From Herbaspirillum aquaticum (GTDB lineage Bacteria > Pseudomonadota > Gammaproteobacteria > Burkholderiales > Burkholderiaceae_D): 64,000 bases of DNA. Where the stretch lies: contig NZ_NJGV01000007.1 of the NCBI RefSeq assembly GCF_002213425.1, positions 1 to 64,000 on the forward strand. Direction: 5' to 3'. The translations under genes and the position numbers were made by a program. Position 1 is the first letter of the stretch. Each line of letters opens with the position of its first letter. Positions 17,338 through 27,497 of this stretch are shown here, piece by piece. Under the pieces are notes generated by a model. That model was not told the origin of the DNA. It did not search any database and saw only the letters and a program-made list of their open reading frames with translations.

Positions 17338-17970
17338 ATGATGATGAGTACTCCTGACCTCCCGGCCGTTGAACGGCCTATCCCCACTACCAGGGAATTG
17401 TTCCTGGGCTTTCTCGGCCTGGGCATGACCGCCTTTGGCGGCGCGCTGCCGCTGGCGCACCGCATGATCGTCGAGCGCCGAAAATGGCTGACCGATCCCG
17501 AATTCGTCGAGCTGCTGGGGCTGTGCCAGTTCCTGCCCGGGGGCAACATCATCAACCTGTCGGTGGCGCTGGGCATGAAGTTCCGGGGCTGGAAGGGGGC
17601 CGTGGCAGGCATCACCGGTTTGATCGCCGTGCCCTCCATGGTAGTGATCCTGCTGGGGATGATCTACCAGCATTTCCAGCATGATCCCAACGTCAAGCAT
17701 CTGTTTGCCGGGTTGGCGGCGGCGGCGGCGGGCCTGCTGATTCAAATGGCCGTGAAGATCGCGCTGCCGCTGCGCAAGAATTTTGTGCTGGCAGCCGTGG
17801 CGGTGATCTGCTTCATCGCCATCGCCTTCCTGCGCATCCCCTTGCTGTGGGTGATGCTGGTGATGACGCCCATCAGCGTGGTCCTCACCGCGCGTTACGG
17901 TGATCGCTTTGCCGCCAAGCCGCAGGCTGCGCCGGCACAGCGTGAGGGCAAGAAGGAGGGCGCGCAATGA
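17338..17970 (+). CDS. Chromate transporter, first half (short-chain CHR pair)
   Basis: One CHR domain of about 210 residues; six or so hydrophobic segments are visible. The N-terminal family motif LGLGMTAFGGALPLAHRMIV is followed by LLGLCQFLPGGNIINLSVALG, corresponding to the QxxPGP region of ChrA, though here the sequence is LPGGN. Short-chain CHR proteins work as heterologous pairs, and the partner starts inside this stop codon (ATGA overlap at 17967-17970), so coupled translation is expected. Three consecutive ATGs (17338, 17341, 17344) make the exact start uncertain. The C-terminus is a charged cytosolic tail. A divergent LysR gene probably regulates the pair. Chromate or sulphate as the substrate is by family only. 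Confidence 0.85.
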   Translation: MMMSTPDLPAVERPIPTTRELFLGFLGLGMTAFGGALPLAHRMIVERRKWLTDPEFVELLGLCQFLPGGNIINLSVALGMKFRGWKGAVAGITGLIAVPSMVVILLGMIYQHFQHDPNVKHLFAGLAAAAAGLLIQMAVKIALPLRKNFVLAAVAVICFIAIAFLRIPLLWVMLVMTPISVVLTARYGDRFAAKPQAAPAQREGKKEGAQ

Positions 17971-18497
17971 GCCAGACCCTGATCGCATTGGCCATCATCT
18001 TCACGCAGTTGTCGGTGCTGGCCTTCGGTGGCGGCAATACCATCCTGCCGGAAATGCAGCGCCAGGTAGTGGAAGTGCATCACTGGATGAGCGCCGAGGA
18101 TTTCAGTGCGCTGTTTGCCCTGGGGCAGGCGGCGCCCGGTCCCAACCTGATGGTGGTCACGCTGGTGGGCTGGCATGTGGCCGGCTTCTGGGGGATGCTG
18201 GTGACCAGCCTGGCCAAGTTCGGGCCGTCCTCCCTCATCACCATCATCATGTTGCACGTCTGGGAGAGGTTCAAGGACAAGCCCTGGCGGCGTCACGTAC
18301 AGGCAGGCCTGCTGCCCGTCACGGGCGGACTGGTCGCGGCGTCGGCGCTGCTGATCACGCAGGCATCCATCACGCACGGCTTCCTGGCGGCGATCACGGC
18401 GGCCACTGCCATCATCGCGCTCAAGACCAAGATTCATCCGCTGTGGTTGTTGTTCGGCGGCGCTCTGGCGGGATTCTTCTATCTCGGCACGTTCTGA
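17967..18497 (+). CDS. Chromate transporter, second half (short-chain CHR pair)
   Basis: A 176-residue CHR domain protein with several membrane helices. The motifs TQLSVLAFGGGNTILPEMQR and FALGQAAPGPNLMVVTLVG match the two conserved CHR signatures; this copy keeps the canonical QAAPGP. It overlaps the first half by four bases, typical of an operon whose products form a heterodimer in the inner membrane. A strong terminator at 18517 closes the operon. In long-chain ChrA both halves are fused in one protein; here they are separate, a common natural form and not a frameshift, since each has its own start and topology. Confidence 0.87.
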   Translation: MSQTLIALAIIFTQLSVLAFGGGNTILPEMQRQVVEVHHWMSAEDFSALFALGQAAPGPNLMVVTLVGWHVAGFWGMLVTSLAKFGPSSLITIIMLHVWERFKDKPWRRHVQAGLLPVTGGLVAASALLITQASITHGFLAAITAATAIIALKTKIHPLWLLFGGALAGFFYLGTF

Positions 18498-18516
18498 GGG
18501 CGCATCTGCCGGAGCC

Positions 18517-18557
18517 AAAACAGCCGATGCCCTCGCAGGCATCGGCTGTTTTTTTTA
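18517..18557. terminator. Bidirectional terminator
   Basis: AACAGCCGATGCC / GGCATCGGCTGTT stem with a loop of CTCGCA, then eight Ts on the plus strand. It separates the chromate operon from the convergent decarboxylase gene. Confidence 0.93.
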
Positions 18558-18573
18558 CGGGCAGCGCTGAGGC

Positions 18574-20826
18574 TTACTGCTTGACGCAATCCACGAAGTA
18601 ATCGCGGCGGCCGTTGACTTCACGCTTGACCAGGCCATGCACGTCGGTTTCGAAGCCCGGGAATTTCTCGTTGAAATCACGCGCAAACTTCAGGTAGTCG
18701 ACGATGGTCTTGTTGAAGATCTCGCCCGGGATCAGCAGGGGAATGCCCGGCGGATACGGGGTCAACAGGATCGAAGTGACGCGGCCTTCCAGTTCGTCCA
18801 GGGGGACGCGCTCGATCTCGCGGTGCGCCATCTTGGAGAAGGCGTCCGAAGGCTTCATGGCCGGTTGCATGTCCGAGAGGTACATCTCGGTGGTCAGGCG
18901 GGCCACGTCGTAGGCACGGTAGGTCTCGTGGATCTGCTGGCACAGGTCGCGCAGGCCCAGGCGCTCGTAGCGCGGGTTGCGCTGGGCGAACTCGGGCAGG
19001 ATGCGCCAGATCGGCTGGTTCTTGTCGTAGTCGTCCTTGAACTGCTGCAGCGCCGTCACCAGGGTGTTCCAGCGGCCCTTGGTGATGCCGATGGTGAACA
19101 TGATGAAGAACGAGTACAGGCCGCACTTCTCGACGATCACGCCGTGCTCGGCCAGGTACTTGGTCACGATGGAGGCCGGGATGCCGCTCTCGCCGAACTG
19201 GCCGTTCAGGGCCAGGCCGGGGGTGACGATGGTGGCCTTGATCGGGTCCAGCATGTTGAAGCCCGGTGCCAGGTTGCCGAAACCGTGCCAGTCGTCCTCG
19301 GCCTTGATGACCCAGTCCTCGCGCTCGCCGATGCCGTCGGCGGCGAAGCTGTTGGGGCCCCAGACCTGGAACCACCATTCATCGCCGAATTCCTGGTCGA
19401 TCTTCTTCATGGCGCGGCGGAAGTCCAGCGCTTCCAGGATGCTCTCTTCCACCAGGGCCGTGCCGCCCGGTGCTTCCATCATGGCCGCCGCCACGTCGCA
19501 GGAGGCGATGATGGAGTATTGCGGCGAGGTCGAGGTGTGCATCAGGAAGGCTTCGTTGAAGGCGTCTTCATCGAGCTTCACGGTCTCGGACTCGCGCACC
19601 AGGATCTGCGAGGCCTGCGACAGGCCGGCCAGCAGCTTGTGGGTCGACTGGGTCGAGAAGATCAGCGACTTCTTGGCGCGCGGACGGTCCTTGCCGATGG
19701 CGTGCATGTCCTTGTAGAAGTCGTGGAAGGTCGCGTGCGGCAGCCAGGCTTCGTCGAAGTGCAGGGTTTCGATCTCGCCGTCGAGCATGTCCTTCAAGGT
19801 CTCGACGTTGTAGACCACGCCGTCGTAGGTCGATTGCGTGATGGTCAGGATGCGCGGCTTCTTGTTCTTGGCTTCGCGGGCGAAGGGGTTGGCCTCGATC
19901 TTGCGCTGGATGCTTTCCAGGGTGAACTCTTCCAGCGGGATCGGTCCGATGATGCCCAGGTGGTTACGCGTGGGCATCAGGAACACGGGGATCGCGCCGG
20001 TCATGATGATGGAGTGCAGGATGGACTTGTGGCAGTTGCGGTCCACCACGACGATGTCGCCGGGCGCCACGGTGGAGTGCCAGACCATCTTGTTGGAGGT
20101 CGAGGTACCGTTGGTGACGAAGTAGCAGTGGTCGGCATTGAAGATGCGCGCCGCGTTGCGTTCCGAGTTGGCGACCGGGCCGGTGTGGTCCAGCAGCTGG
20201 CCGAGTTCTTCCACGGCGTTGCAGACGTCGGCGCGCAGCATGCGTTCGCCGAAGAACTGGTGGAACATCTGGCCCACGGGCGACTTCAGGAAGGCCACGC
20301 CGCCGGAGTGGCCGGGGCAGTGCCAGGAATAGGAGCCATCCTGGGCGTAATCGACCAGGGCACGGAAGAACGGCGGCGCCAGGCCGTCCAGGTAGGACTT
20401 GGCTTCGCGGATGATGTGGCGGGCCACGAACTCCGGCGTATCTTCGAACATGTGAATGAAACCGTGCAGTTCGCGCAGCACATCGTTGGGAATGTGGCGC
20501 GAGGTGCGGGTTTCACCGTAGAGGTAGATGGGGATGTCGGCGTTCTTGTGACGAATTTCGCTCACGAAGGCTCGCAGGGCCTTCAGGGCATGGTCGGTCT
20601 CTTCGTCGGAACCCGCTCCCATTTCTTCATCGTCAATGGAGAGGATGAAGGCCGAGGCGCGCGACTGCTGCTGGGCGAACTGGGCCAGGTCGCCGTAGCT
20701 GGTCACGCCCAGCACTTCCATGCCTTCGGCTTCGATGGCGTCGGCCAGGGCGCGGATGCCCAGGCCCGAGGTGTTTTCGGAGCGGAAGTCTTCGTCGATG
20801 ATGACGATGGGGAATCGGAATTTCAT
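18574..20826 (-). CDS. PLP-dependent Arg/Lys/Orn decarboxylase (Orn/Lys/Arg decarboxylase class I)
   Basis: A 750-residue fold-type I decarboxylase. Residues 1-130 are the response-regulator-like wing domain, 140-580 the PLP-binding major domain, and the rest the C-terminal domain. The PLP lysine is K397 in STQSTHKLLAG; HFDEAW (357-361) supplies the aspartate that contacts the pyridine nitrogen, and WHCPGHSGG (169-176) starts the catalytic core. Length and layout match inducible arginine, lysine or ornithine decarboxylases (AdiA, CadA, SpeF). The substrate cannot be decided by eye; the closest overall resemblance I recall is to AdiA-type arginine decarboxylases. No antiporter gene (adiC, cadB, potE) lies beside it, so a pure acid-resistance module is not evident. 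The ATG at 20826 follows a GGAGAAATCC site. Confidence 0.9.
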   Translation of the reverse strand: MKFRFPIVIIDEDFRSENTSGLGIRALADAIEAEGMEVLGVTSYGDLAQFAQQQSRASAFILSIDDEEMGAGSDEETDHALKALRAFVSEIRHKNADIPIYLYGETRTSRHIPNDVLRELHGFIHMFEDTPEFVARHIIREAKSYLDGLAPPFFRALVDYAQDGSYSWHCPGHSGGVAFLKSPVGQMFHQFFGERMLRADVCNAVEELGQLLDHTGPVANSERNAARIFNADHCYFVTNGTSTSNKMVWHSTVAPGDIVVVDRNCHKSILHSIIMTGAIPVFLMPTRNHLGIIGPIPLEEFTLESIQRKIEANPFAREAKNKKPRILTITQSTYDGVVYNVETLKDMLDGEIETLHFDEAWLPHATFHDFYKDMHAIGKDRPRAKKSLIFSTQSTHKLLAGLSQASQILVRESETVKLDEDAFNEAFLMHTSTSPQYSIIASCDVAAAMMEAPGGTALVEESILEALDFRRAMKKIDQEFGDEWWFQVWGPNSFAADGIGEREDWVIKAEDDWHGFGNLAPGFNMLDPIKATIVTPGLALNGQFGESGIPASIVTKYLAEHGVIVEKCGLYSFFIMFTIGITKGRWNTLVTALQQFKDDYDKNQPIWRILPEFAQRNPRYERLGLRDLCQQIHETYRAYDVARLTTEMYLSDMQPAMKPSDAFSKMAHREIERVPLDELEGRVTSILLTPYPPGIPLLIPGEIFNKTIVDYLKFARDFNEKFPGFETDVHGLVKREVNGRRDYFVDCVKQ

Positions 20827-21004
20827 GGATTTCTCCAGGCTTTGCGCGCGTGGGGCCGGGTAGGCGGGCGCGCGCAGGGGGTGAAAAGAAAAGCGCCTGG
20901 GCTGGCAGTGCTTGCGCGCCGGAAAAATGAAAGCGGGATTGTCGCAGATATGCGCGCAACGTGCGCGCCAACTGCGCTAAAGAGGTGCGCAGTTTAAGCA
21001 AAAA

Positions 21005-21037
21005 CGGGAAAAAACAACAGCCTCGCGCCAGCGCGGT
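21005..21037 (-). terminator. Terminator of folA
   Basis: CCGCGC-TGGC-GCGAGG stem begins one base after the folA stop on the minus strand and is followed by TTGTTTTTTCCCGTTTTT. A compact intrinsic terminator. Confidence 0.85.
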
Positions 21038-21532
21038 TCAACGTCTTTCGTATGTCACAAAAGCGTAGTCCAATCCGGAAGTTTCGGACCGGTGGTTCTC
21101 GCGCGCGGTCTCCTGCCACACGGCCGTATCCAGTGCCGGGAAGAAGGCGTCGCAATCAAACGCCTGGTGGATGCGGGTGATGATGAGGCGGTCCACCAGC
21201 GGCAGGGCTTCTGCATAGATCTGCGCACCGCCGATGATGAAGGCCGGCGCACCCTGCGCCAGCGCGGCGGCGTCCTGCAGCGAAGCCGCCGTCTCCACGC
21301 CCGCGTGTTGCCACCCGGCATTGCGGGTGATGACGATGTTGCGCCGGTTGGGCAGCGGCCGGCCGATCGATTCGAAGGTCTTGCGGCCCATCAGGATGGC
21401 ATGCCCCGACGTGGTGCGTTTGAAATGGGCCAGGTCTTCCGGCAAATGCCAGGGCAGGGTGTTGCGGATGCCGATGCCGTTGTTGAGTTCGGTGGCGACG
21501 ACGATGGTGAGGGAGCCGGAAGCTGTGGTCAT
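21038..21532 (-). CDS. folA: Dihydrofolate reductase
   Basis: Reduces dihydrofolate to tetrahydrofolate with NADPH; cytosolic. The 164-residue protein matches chromosomal DHFR. Visible hallmarks: NGIGIRNTLPWHLPEDLAHF (the Met20-loop region with the conserved Trp and the active-site acidic residue), GRKTFESIGRPLPNR (NADPH-binding), and IIGGAQIYAEAL. The start at 21532 (MTTASGSLTIVVATE) is placed at the family N-terminus. It is not next to thyA, its usual partner in many bacteria, which lies at 30.1 kb in this window. The 345-bp gap upstream is shared with opgG. Confidence 0.96.
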   Translation of the reverse strand: MTTASGSLTIVVATELNNGIGIRNTLPWHLPEDLAHFKRTTSGHAILMGRKTFESIGRPLPNRRNIVITRNAGWQHAGVETAASLQDAAALAQGAPAFIIGGAQIYAEALPLVDRLIITRIHQAFDCDAFFPALDTAVWQETARENHRSETSGLDYAFVTYERR

Positions 21533-21877
21533 GCGAGGATCTGGATTCGGACGGAAGGCCTGCAGCCCGGCGCGCAGCCGGATGCAAGGGCGACAGAAGC
21601 ATAATGTTACAGCAGCCATGCTGCGGCACGGAACTTTATGCACCGCCATCTGCCCTTATACCTGAACCGGCTGGCCGCTTGCGCGCGCCGGGGCCGGGTT
21701 TGCAGGCGAATGAAGTTTCATTCAGGAAATATTGCCTCTTGGGGCGATTCCTACTGCAAGCATGCCATCTTCATATGAACTAGCGAACAATCCCCGCCAC
21801 ATTTGGGTAAACTAGCGCCTGCTTTCCGGTGCGGCGCTGCTTCCACTGCCTGCCGGGGCAATCAACCAGAAAATTGC
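21533..21877. other. Divergent folA/opgG control region
   Basis: 345 bp without a gene. An exact 8-bp direct repeat AACTAGCG occurs at 21778-21785 and 21810-21817, 32 bp apart. A TAAACT hexamer near 21808 could be a -10 box for opgG, but the -35 is poor. No riboswitch or RNA gene was recognised. Confidence 0.35.
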
Positions 21878-23503
21878 ATGTCAGACAAAACAATAATGCT
21901 GCTTCACACCACCTCCTGGCCGCGCGAGGGACTCGTTTCCCGGCGTAGTGCCGCACGATCGACCTGGTGGCGCCGCCTTGCCGCTCCGGCGACCCTGGCG
22001 GGTCTGCTGGCGCTGGCCCTGCCGCAAGCTGCCCTGGCCTTCGATTTCAACACGGTGGCCGCCCGCGCCAAGGCGCTGGCCGGCAAATCGTACAAGAAGC
22101 CCGACGATGACCTGCCCAAGTCGCTCAAGGACCTGAGCTACGAGCAGGCCAGCCAGATTTACTTCCGCGATGACAAGTCCTACTGGCGAGCCCAGAAGCT
22201 GCCCTTCGAACTGTCCTTCATCCATCTGGGTGCCAGCTACACCGAGCCGGTCAAGATCAATGAAGTGGTCGGCGACTCGGTGCGCGAGATCCACTTCAAT
22301 CCGGCACTCTTCGATTACAGCGCCAACCGCAGCGTCGATCCGCGCACCCTGCGCAATATCGGCTTTGCGGGTTTCCGCATTCGGTTCCCGCTCAATTCGG
22401 CCAAGGTCAAGGATGACGTGCTGACCTTCCACGGCGCAAGCTACTTCCGCGCCATGGGCAAGGGGCAGAGCTATGGCCTCTCCGCGCGCGGGCTGGCCAT
22501 CGATACCGCGCTCTATTCGGGCGAGGAATTCCCGCGCTTCACCGAATTCTGGCTGGAGCGTCCTTCGGGCGATGCCAAGGAACTGGTGATCTATGCGCTG
22601 CTGGATTCGCCGCGCGCCACCGGGGCCTATCGCTTCGTCCTCAAGCCCGGCGTGGATACCGCCATGGACGTCAAGGCCCAGCTTTACCTGCGCAGCAATG
22701 TCACCAAGCTGGGCATTGCCCCGCTGACCAGCATGTTCCTCTTCGGCGAGAACCAGCCGGGTCCGGCCGACGACTTCCGTCCGGAAGTGCATGACTCGGA
22801 TGGCCTGTCGATGCAATCGGGTACCGGCGAATGGCTGTGGCGTCCGCTGGTGAACCCCAAGCGCCTGCTGGTGACGTCGTTCTCCTTCGACAATCCGCAG
22901 GGCTTTGGCCTGATGCAGCGCGACCGCAACTTCTCGCACTACGAAGACCTGGACTACAACTACCAGTCGCGCCCCAGTGCTTGGGTCGAGCCCAAGGGCA
23001 AGTGGGGTTCGGGCCGCGTGGAGCTGGTACAGATCCCTACGCCCGACGAGACCAACGACAACATCGTGGCCTACTGGATTCCCAATACGCTGCCCAAGCC
23101 GGGCCAGCCCTTGAATGTGGAATACCGCCTGTCCTGGCAGAAGGACAACGAGAAGCGTCCGCCGCTGGCCTTCGTCACCCAGACCCTGTTCGGCCACGGC
23201 TATCGTCCCAAGCAGGAGGGCAAGCCGGATGAGGTGCAACAGCTGGCGATCGATTTCGATGGCGGCAACCTCAAGAAGCTGCCCGCCAATGCGCGTGTGG
23301 AAGGCGTGGTCGAGGCCGATGCCAATGGCAAGCTGGCCAGCGTCACCACTCGCAAGAATGAAATAACCGGCGGCTGGCGCGTGGAAGTCAAGCTGCGTCG
23401 CCTGGAAGAAAACAAGCCCGTCGAGCTGCGCGGTTTCCTGCGCAACGGTAACGGCGGCACAACCTTGTCTGAAACGTGGAGCTACATATTACCCCCCAAC
23501 TAA
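21878..23503 (+). CDS. opgG: Glucan biosynthesis protein G (osmoregulated periplasmic glucans)
   Basis: Periplasmic protein required for making and branching osmoregulated periplasmic glucans. The 541-residue product has an unusually long, Arg-rich signal region ([20 protein letters not shown], then a hydrophobic stretch ending ALAF near residue 54) before the MdoG domain [19 protein letters not shown]. The domain then runs to the C-terminus with the family patterns [30 protein letters not shown] and WEWRPL-like [13 protein letters not shown]. The ATG at 21878 lacks a strong ribosome binding site; starts at 21896 or upstream are possible. opgH overlaps its last 28 bases. The pair is the standard OPG operon. 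Confidence 0.93.
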   Translation: MSDKTIMLLHTTSWPREGLVSRRSAARSTWWRRLAAPATLAGLLALALPQAALAFDFNTVAARAKALAGKSYKKPDDDLPKSLKDLSYEQASQIYFRDDKSYWRAQKLPFELSFIHLGASYTEPVKINEVVGDSVREIHFNPALFDYSANRSVDPRTLRNIGFAGFRIRFPLNSAKVKDDVLTFHGASYFRAMGKGQSYGLSARGLAIDTALYSGEEFPRFTEFWLERPSGDAKELVIYALLDSPRATGAYRFVLKPGVDTAMDVKAQLYLRSNVTKLGIAPLTSMFLFGENQPGPADDFRPEVHDSDGLSMQSGTGEWLWRPLVNPKRLLVTSFSFDNPQGFGLMQRDRNFSHYEDLDYNYQSRPSAWVEPKGKWGSGRVELVQIPTPDETNDNIVAYWIPNTLPKPGQPLNVEYRLSWQKDNEKRPPLAFVTQTLFGHGYRPKQEGKPDEVQQLAIDFDGGNLKKLPANARVEGVVEADANGKLASVTTRKNEITGGWRVEVKLRRLEENKPVELRGFLRNGNGGTTLSETWSYILPPN

Positions 23504-26142
23504 GGCAGACTGCGGCAGCCTCGCAGACGCTGGAGGAATACCTCGCGCGTCTGCCGCTGTCGCCTGAGCAACGCCAGGACCTGGCCGCGCGCGCGGGTGC
23601 TATCGGCTCCGACGATCCGGTCGTTGACCTGCACCGTGTGCTGGCCGAGGCCTCCGGGCGCGATGCCAGCCTGGTGCCGGCCGCAGCGCAAGCGTCGGTC
23701 GATGCCCGCCTGCGTCTCATGTATCCCGCCGCGCAGCCGGCACCCGTGCCTGCTGCGCAAGCGGCACAAGCGGTGCAGGGTGCGCCCGTTCCCCCCATCG
23801 GTGAAGAGCGCGGCCAGCCGCGCATTCCGGTGGGCCCGCCGATGCATCGCAAATCGATGGTCCCGCGCCCGTGGGGCGAACTCAATCCGTTCTCGCGCTG
23901 GGTGGAAGAAGAAAACCGCCGCCTGGAACGTCGTCCCAGCCGCTGGCGCCGCGCCCGCAAGGGCCGCGCCAAGGTGGCTGAAGCCGCTCCGCCGGTGGAC
24001 GATGAACCGCGCTACATCGAAGATCACCTGGACCAGTCCGAGGCCCCCGATCCCAAGGGCCACTGGCAGCATACGGGCAACATCCGCCGTGTCACGCTGC
24101 TGGTGCTGATGGCGCTGCAGACCTCGATGGCCACCTATTTCATGAGCGACGTGCTGCCGTATCACGGCACCAAGCCGCTGGAGATGGTGGTGCTGTTCCT
24201 GTTCGGGTTGCTGTTCCTGTGGGTCTCGGCCGGTTTCTGGACGGCCATGACCGGTTTCCTGCTCCTCATGCGCGGTGACGACAAGTACCTCATCTCGCAC
24301 GAGAAGGCAGGCAATACCGAGATCGCCCCGGAGGCCCGCACGGCCATCGTCATGCCGATCTGCAATGAAGACGTGGCACGCGTCTATGCCGGCCTGCGCG
24401 CGACTTACGAGTCGCTGGAGCGCACCGGTCAGATCGAGCATTTCGACTTCTTCATCTTGAGCGACAGCGGCGAAGCCGACATCTGCGCCGCCGAAGTTGC
24501 CGCATGGGACCGCCTGTGCCGCGAGACCGGCGGCTTCGGACGCATTTTCTATCGGCACCGCCGTCGCCGCGTCAAGCGCAAGAGCGGCAACCTGGACGAC
24601 TTCTGCCGCCGCTGGGGCGCCGACTACCGCTACATGGTGGTGCTGGACGCCGACAGCGTCATGACCGGTGAATGCCTCACCAAGCTGACCCGCCTGATGG
24701 AAGCGCATCCGGGCGCCGGCATCATCCAGACCGCGCCGCGCGCAGCCGGCCGCGATACGCTGTATGCGCGCATCCAGCAGTTCTCGACCCGCGTGTATGG
24801 CCCGTTGTTTACCGCTGGCCTGCATTACTGGCAATTGGGCGAGTCGCACTTTTGGGGGCACAACGCCATCATCCGCCTGCAGCCCTTCATGAAGTATTGC
24901 GCGCTGGCGCCGTTGCCGGGCAAGGGCAACCTGTCCGGTCCGATCATGTCGCACGACTTCGTGGAAGCGTCGCTGATGCGCCGTGCCGGCTGGTCGGTGT
25001 GGATCGCTTATGACCTGGACGGCAGCTACGAGGAAATGCCGCCCAACCTGCTCGATGAATTGAGCCGTGACCGCCGCTGGTGCCAGGGCAACCTGATGAA
25101 CTTCCGCCTGTTCCTGGCGCGCGGCATGCACGCGGTGCATCGCGCCGTGTTCGTCACGGGTGTGATGGCTTACGTGTCGGCGCCGCTGTGGGGGCTGTTC
25201 CTGATCCTTTCCACGGTGCTGCTGGCGGCCCATACGCTGATCGATCCGCAGTATTTCACGGCACCGCGCCAGCTCTTCCCGATCTGGCCGGAATGGCATC
25301 CGGAGAAGGCGCTGGCGCTGGTCTCGGCCACCGCCACCATCCTGTTCCTGCCCAAGATCCTGGCTGTGCTGCTGTTTGCGGTGAAGGGCGCGCGCGGCTT
25401 CGGCGGTGCGCTGGCACTGTTCGTGAGCATGGTGATCGAGTTGCTGTTCTCGATGGCGCTGGCTCCGGTGCGCATGCTGTTCCATACCCGCTTCGTGCTG
25501 GGCGCCTTCCTCGGCTGGAACGCCGGCTGGAAGTCGCCGCCGCGTGCCGACAATGAAACCGGCTGGGGTGAGGCGGTGCGCCGCCACGGCTGGCATTCGG
25601 TGCTGGGCGTAGCCTGGGGCGCGCTGGTGTACTGGCTCAATCCGTCCTTCATCTATTGGCTCATTCCCATTGCCGGTTCGCTGGCCGTGTCGGTGCCGGT
25701 GTCGGTGTTGTCGTCACGCGTGACGTATGGCCGTGGCTTCCGCCGTGCGGGGCTGTTCAAGATCCCCGAAGAGACCACGCCACCGTTTGAACTGCGCGAA
25801 ACCGTGCGCCATCACGAAGAGACACCGCCACTGCCGGGCTTCGTTGAGGCCGTGGTCGATCCGTCCGTCAATGCGTTGATCTGCGCTACCGCGCATGCAC
25901 ACCCGCACGTGCCCCAACTGACGCAGCATCTGCGCGAGAAGCTGGTGCGCACCGCGCTCAAGGACGGACCGGATGCGCTGAACGACAAGCAGAAGAACAG
26001 CATCCTGGAAGAGCCGGGCCTGCTGTCGCAACTGCACCAGGCGGTCTGGAGCGGTGCTGCCGAGGTCCATCCGGACTGGCATGCCGCCCGCCAGCTGCCG
26101 GCGCCCGCCATCGCCATCGCATCATCGGCAGTGGCCGCCTGA
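23476..26142 (+). CDS. opgH: Glucans biosynthesis glucosyltransferase H
   Basis: Inner-membrane family 2 glycosyltransferase that builds the linear beta-glucan backbone from UDP-glucose and passes it to the periplasm. The 888-residue protein has a cytosolic N-terminus of about 200 residues, two helices near 205-265, the GT-A catalytic domain ([25 protein letters not shown], the DxD-type metal site; [12 protein letters not shown], the acceptor/QxxRW-equivalent region) and a C-terminal block of about six helices. Start is a GTG at 23476 inside opgG; the 28-bp overlap and weak ribosome binding site suggest translational coupling. A terminator follows at 26169. In E. coli OpgH also delays cell division when UDP-glucose is high; whether that holds here is unknown. 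Confidence 0.93.
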   Translation: MELHITPQLRQTAAASQTLEEYLARLPLSPEQRQDLAARAGAIGSDDPVVDLHRVLAEASGRDASLVPAAAQASVDARLRLMYPAAQPAPVPAAQAAQAVQGAPVPPIGEERGQPRIPVGPPMHRKSMVPRPWGELNPFSRWVEEENRRLERRPSRWRRARKGRAKVAEAAPPVDDEPRYIEDHLDQSEAPDPKGHWQHTGNIRRVTLLVLMALQTSMATYFMSDVLPYHGTKPLEMVVLFLFGLLFLWVSAGFWTAMTGFLLLMRGDDKYLISHEKAGNTEIAPEARTAIVMPICNEDVARVYAGLRATYESLERTGQIEHFDFFILSDSGEADICAAEVAAWDRLCRETGGFGRIFYRHRRRRVKRKSGNLDDFCRRWGADYRYMVVLDADSVMTGECLTKLTRLMEAHPGAGIIQTAPRAAGRDTLYARIQQFSTRVYGPLFTAGLHYWQLGESHFWGHNAIIRLQPFMKYCALAPLPGKGNLSGPIMSHDFVEASLMRRAGWSVWIAYDLDGSYEEMPPNLLDELSRDRRWCQGNLMNFRLFLARGMHAVHRAVFVTGVMAYVSAPLWGLFLILSTVLLAAHTLIDPQYFTAPRQLFPIWPEWHPEKALALVSATATILFLPKILAVLLFAVKGARGFGGALALFVSMVIELLFSMALAPVRMLFHTRFVLGAFLGWNAGWKSPPRADNETGWGEAVRRHGWHSVLGVAWGALVYWLNPSFIYWLIPIAGSLAVSVPVSVLSSRVTYGRGFRRAGLFKIPEETTPPFELRETVRHHEETPPLPGFVEAVVDPSVNALICATAHAHPHVPQLTQHLREKLVRTALKDGPDALNDKQKNSILEEPGLLSQLHQAVWSGAAEVHPDWHAARQLPAPAIAIASSAVAA

Positions 26143-26168
26143 GGGGGCGGGCCACGACCGGAACAGGG

Positions 26169-26198
26169 GACGGCCGAAGACATTCGGCCGTCATCTTT
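26169..26198 (+). terminator. Terminator of opgGH
   Basis: GACGGCCGAA / TTCGGCCGTC perfect 10-bp stem with a GACA loop, followed by ATCTTTT. Confidence 0.85.
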
Positions 26199-26251
26199 TG
26201 CAGGGATCATCACGCATTGTTGACCCTGAATGAACGCTTGCCGCCAGTGAC

Positions 26252-27451
26252 ATGACCGAGCCGCACGACCATCTTCCGCACGCTGTCCCGACCACCCATG
26301 CGCCTGCCCGGCAGAAAGCCTGGTGGAGCGTCGTCGCGCTGGTGCTGCTGCTGGGCGGCGGCTATGCGCTCTATGCGCGGCAGTCGCCGCCTCCGGCCCC
26401 GCCCAAGCCGATTCCGGTGAAGCTGGAGACGGTCGCCGTCGAACGTGCCGACCTGGAGCAGGTGGTCAATGCCACCGGCAATGTGGTGGCCCAGGATTAT
26501 GTGGATGTCGGCTCCAAGGTGGCCGGGCAGATCTCGGATGTGGAAGTGGTGATCGGCGAGGCGGTCAAGGCCGGACGCCTGCTGGCCACCGTGGCCCCGG
26601 CCGTGCAGAACAGCCGCATCGAGAGCAACCGCGCCACGCTGGCGCGCCTGAAGGCCGAGCTGGCCGGGCAGAATGCCCAGCTGGACTTTGCGCAACTGCA
26701 GTTCCAGCGCCAGACCCAGTTGAAGGCCGAGAACGCCACCCGCGAAGAATCCTACGAATCCAGCCGCATGAACATGTATGCGGCGGCCTCCCGCGTGGAC
26801 GCCACCAACGCCCAGATCCAGCAGACCGAAGCGGCCATCCGTGAAGATGAGGCCGTGCAGAAGCAGACCCGTATCGAAGCGCCCAGCGGGGGCACCATCG
26901 TCACCCTCAATGCGCGTCCCGGCCAGATGGTCAGTGCCAACCAGGAAGTGCTGATGCGCATCGCCGACCTGTCTCGCATGACGGTGCAGGTGCCGGTGTC
27001 GGAAGAGGACGTGACGCGCCTGCAAAAGGGCATGACCGCGTATTTCACCACCCCCGGTTATCCCGGCAAGCGCTGGAGCGGCAAGCTGCGCCAGATCATG
27101 CTGCTGCCCACTGACGACTCCGGCCGCCAGGGCAAGAAGGCGTATTACACCGTGCTCTTCGATGTGGCCAATCCCAGCCGCGAACTGATGAGCGGCATGA
27201 GTGCCGACGTGTATTTCGTGCTGGCGCGGGCGGAAAACGTGCCGACCATTCCGCGCTCGCTGGTGACCAAGCCCGGCATGGATGGCACCCAGACCGTCAA
27301 GGTGGTGGCAGCCGATGGCACCCTGGAGAGCCGCAAGATCAAGATCGGCATTCGCGATGGCGAACGTGCCCAGGTGCTGTCCGGTCTCAAGGAAGGCGAG
27401 CAGGTGCTGCTGCCGGCCAATCCGCCGGCGCCTGCTGCCGGCACCAGGTAG
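26252..27451 (+). CDS. MacA-like periplasmic adaptor (membrane fusion protein) of an efflux system
   Basis: A 399-residue HlyD/MacA-type adaptor. One N-terminal transmembrane anchor (residues 24-42, WWSVVALVLLLGGGYALYA) is followed by a Pro-rich spacer, a split lipoyl domain (about 75-110 and 205-235, IEAPSGGTIVTLNARPGQMV), an alpha-hairpin coiled coil in between (about 112-200), a beta-barrel domain and a C-terminal membrane-proximal domain. The next gene encodes an outer-membrane factor 46 bp downstream. What is missing is any inner-membrane pump (MacB or RND) in the operon. MacA-type function is by family; substrate unknown. The ATG at 26252 has only a weak ribosome binding site. The opgH terminator lies between it and opgH, so it is likely its own unit. 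Confidence 0.88.
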   Translation: MTEPHDHLPHAVPTTHAPARQKAWWSVVALVLLLGGGYALYARQSPPPAPPKPIPVKLETVAVERADLEQVVNATGNVVAQDYVDVGSKVAGQISDVEVVIGEAVKAGRLLATVAPAVQNSRIESNRATLARLKAELAGQNAQLDFAQLQFQRQTQLKAENATREESYESSRMNMYAAASRVDATNAQIQQTEAAIREDEAVQKQTRIEAPSGGTIVTLNARPGQMVSANQEVLMRIADLSRMTVQVPVSEEDVTRLQKGMTAYFTTPGYPGKRWSGKLRQIMLLPTDDSGRQGKKAYYTVLFDVANPSRELMSGMSADVYFVLARAENVPTIPRSLVTKPGMDGTQTVKVVAADGTLESRKIKIGIRDGERAQVLSGLKEGEQVLLPANPPAPAAGTR

Positions 27452-27497
27452 TCGCGCCCCGTTTTTCATTCGTTTCCGTCCGTCGACGTTCAAGGCC

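Noticed and set aside
17305-18497. A frameshifted single chromate transporter gene
   Set aside because: Each half has its own start, an intact CHR domain and an ATGA junction; short-chain CHR pairs are a known form.
18637-20997. A 786-codon open frame on the plus strand across the decarboxylase gene
   Set aside because: Its composition is Gly/His/Val/Gln-rich with no domain or ribosome binding site. It is the antisense of a gene with strong motifs; high GC keeps the opposite frame open.
23500-25596. A 698-codon open frame on the minus strand across opgH
   Set aside because: Antisense shadow with Gln/His/Arg-rich composition and no recognisable domain.
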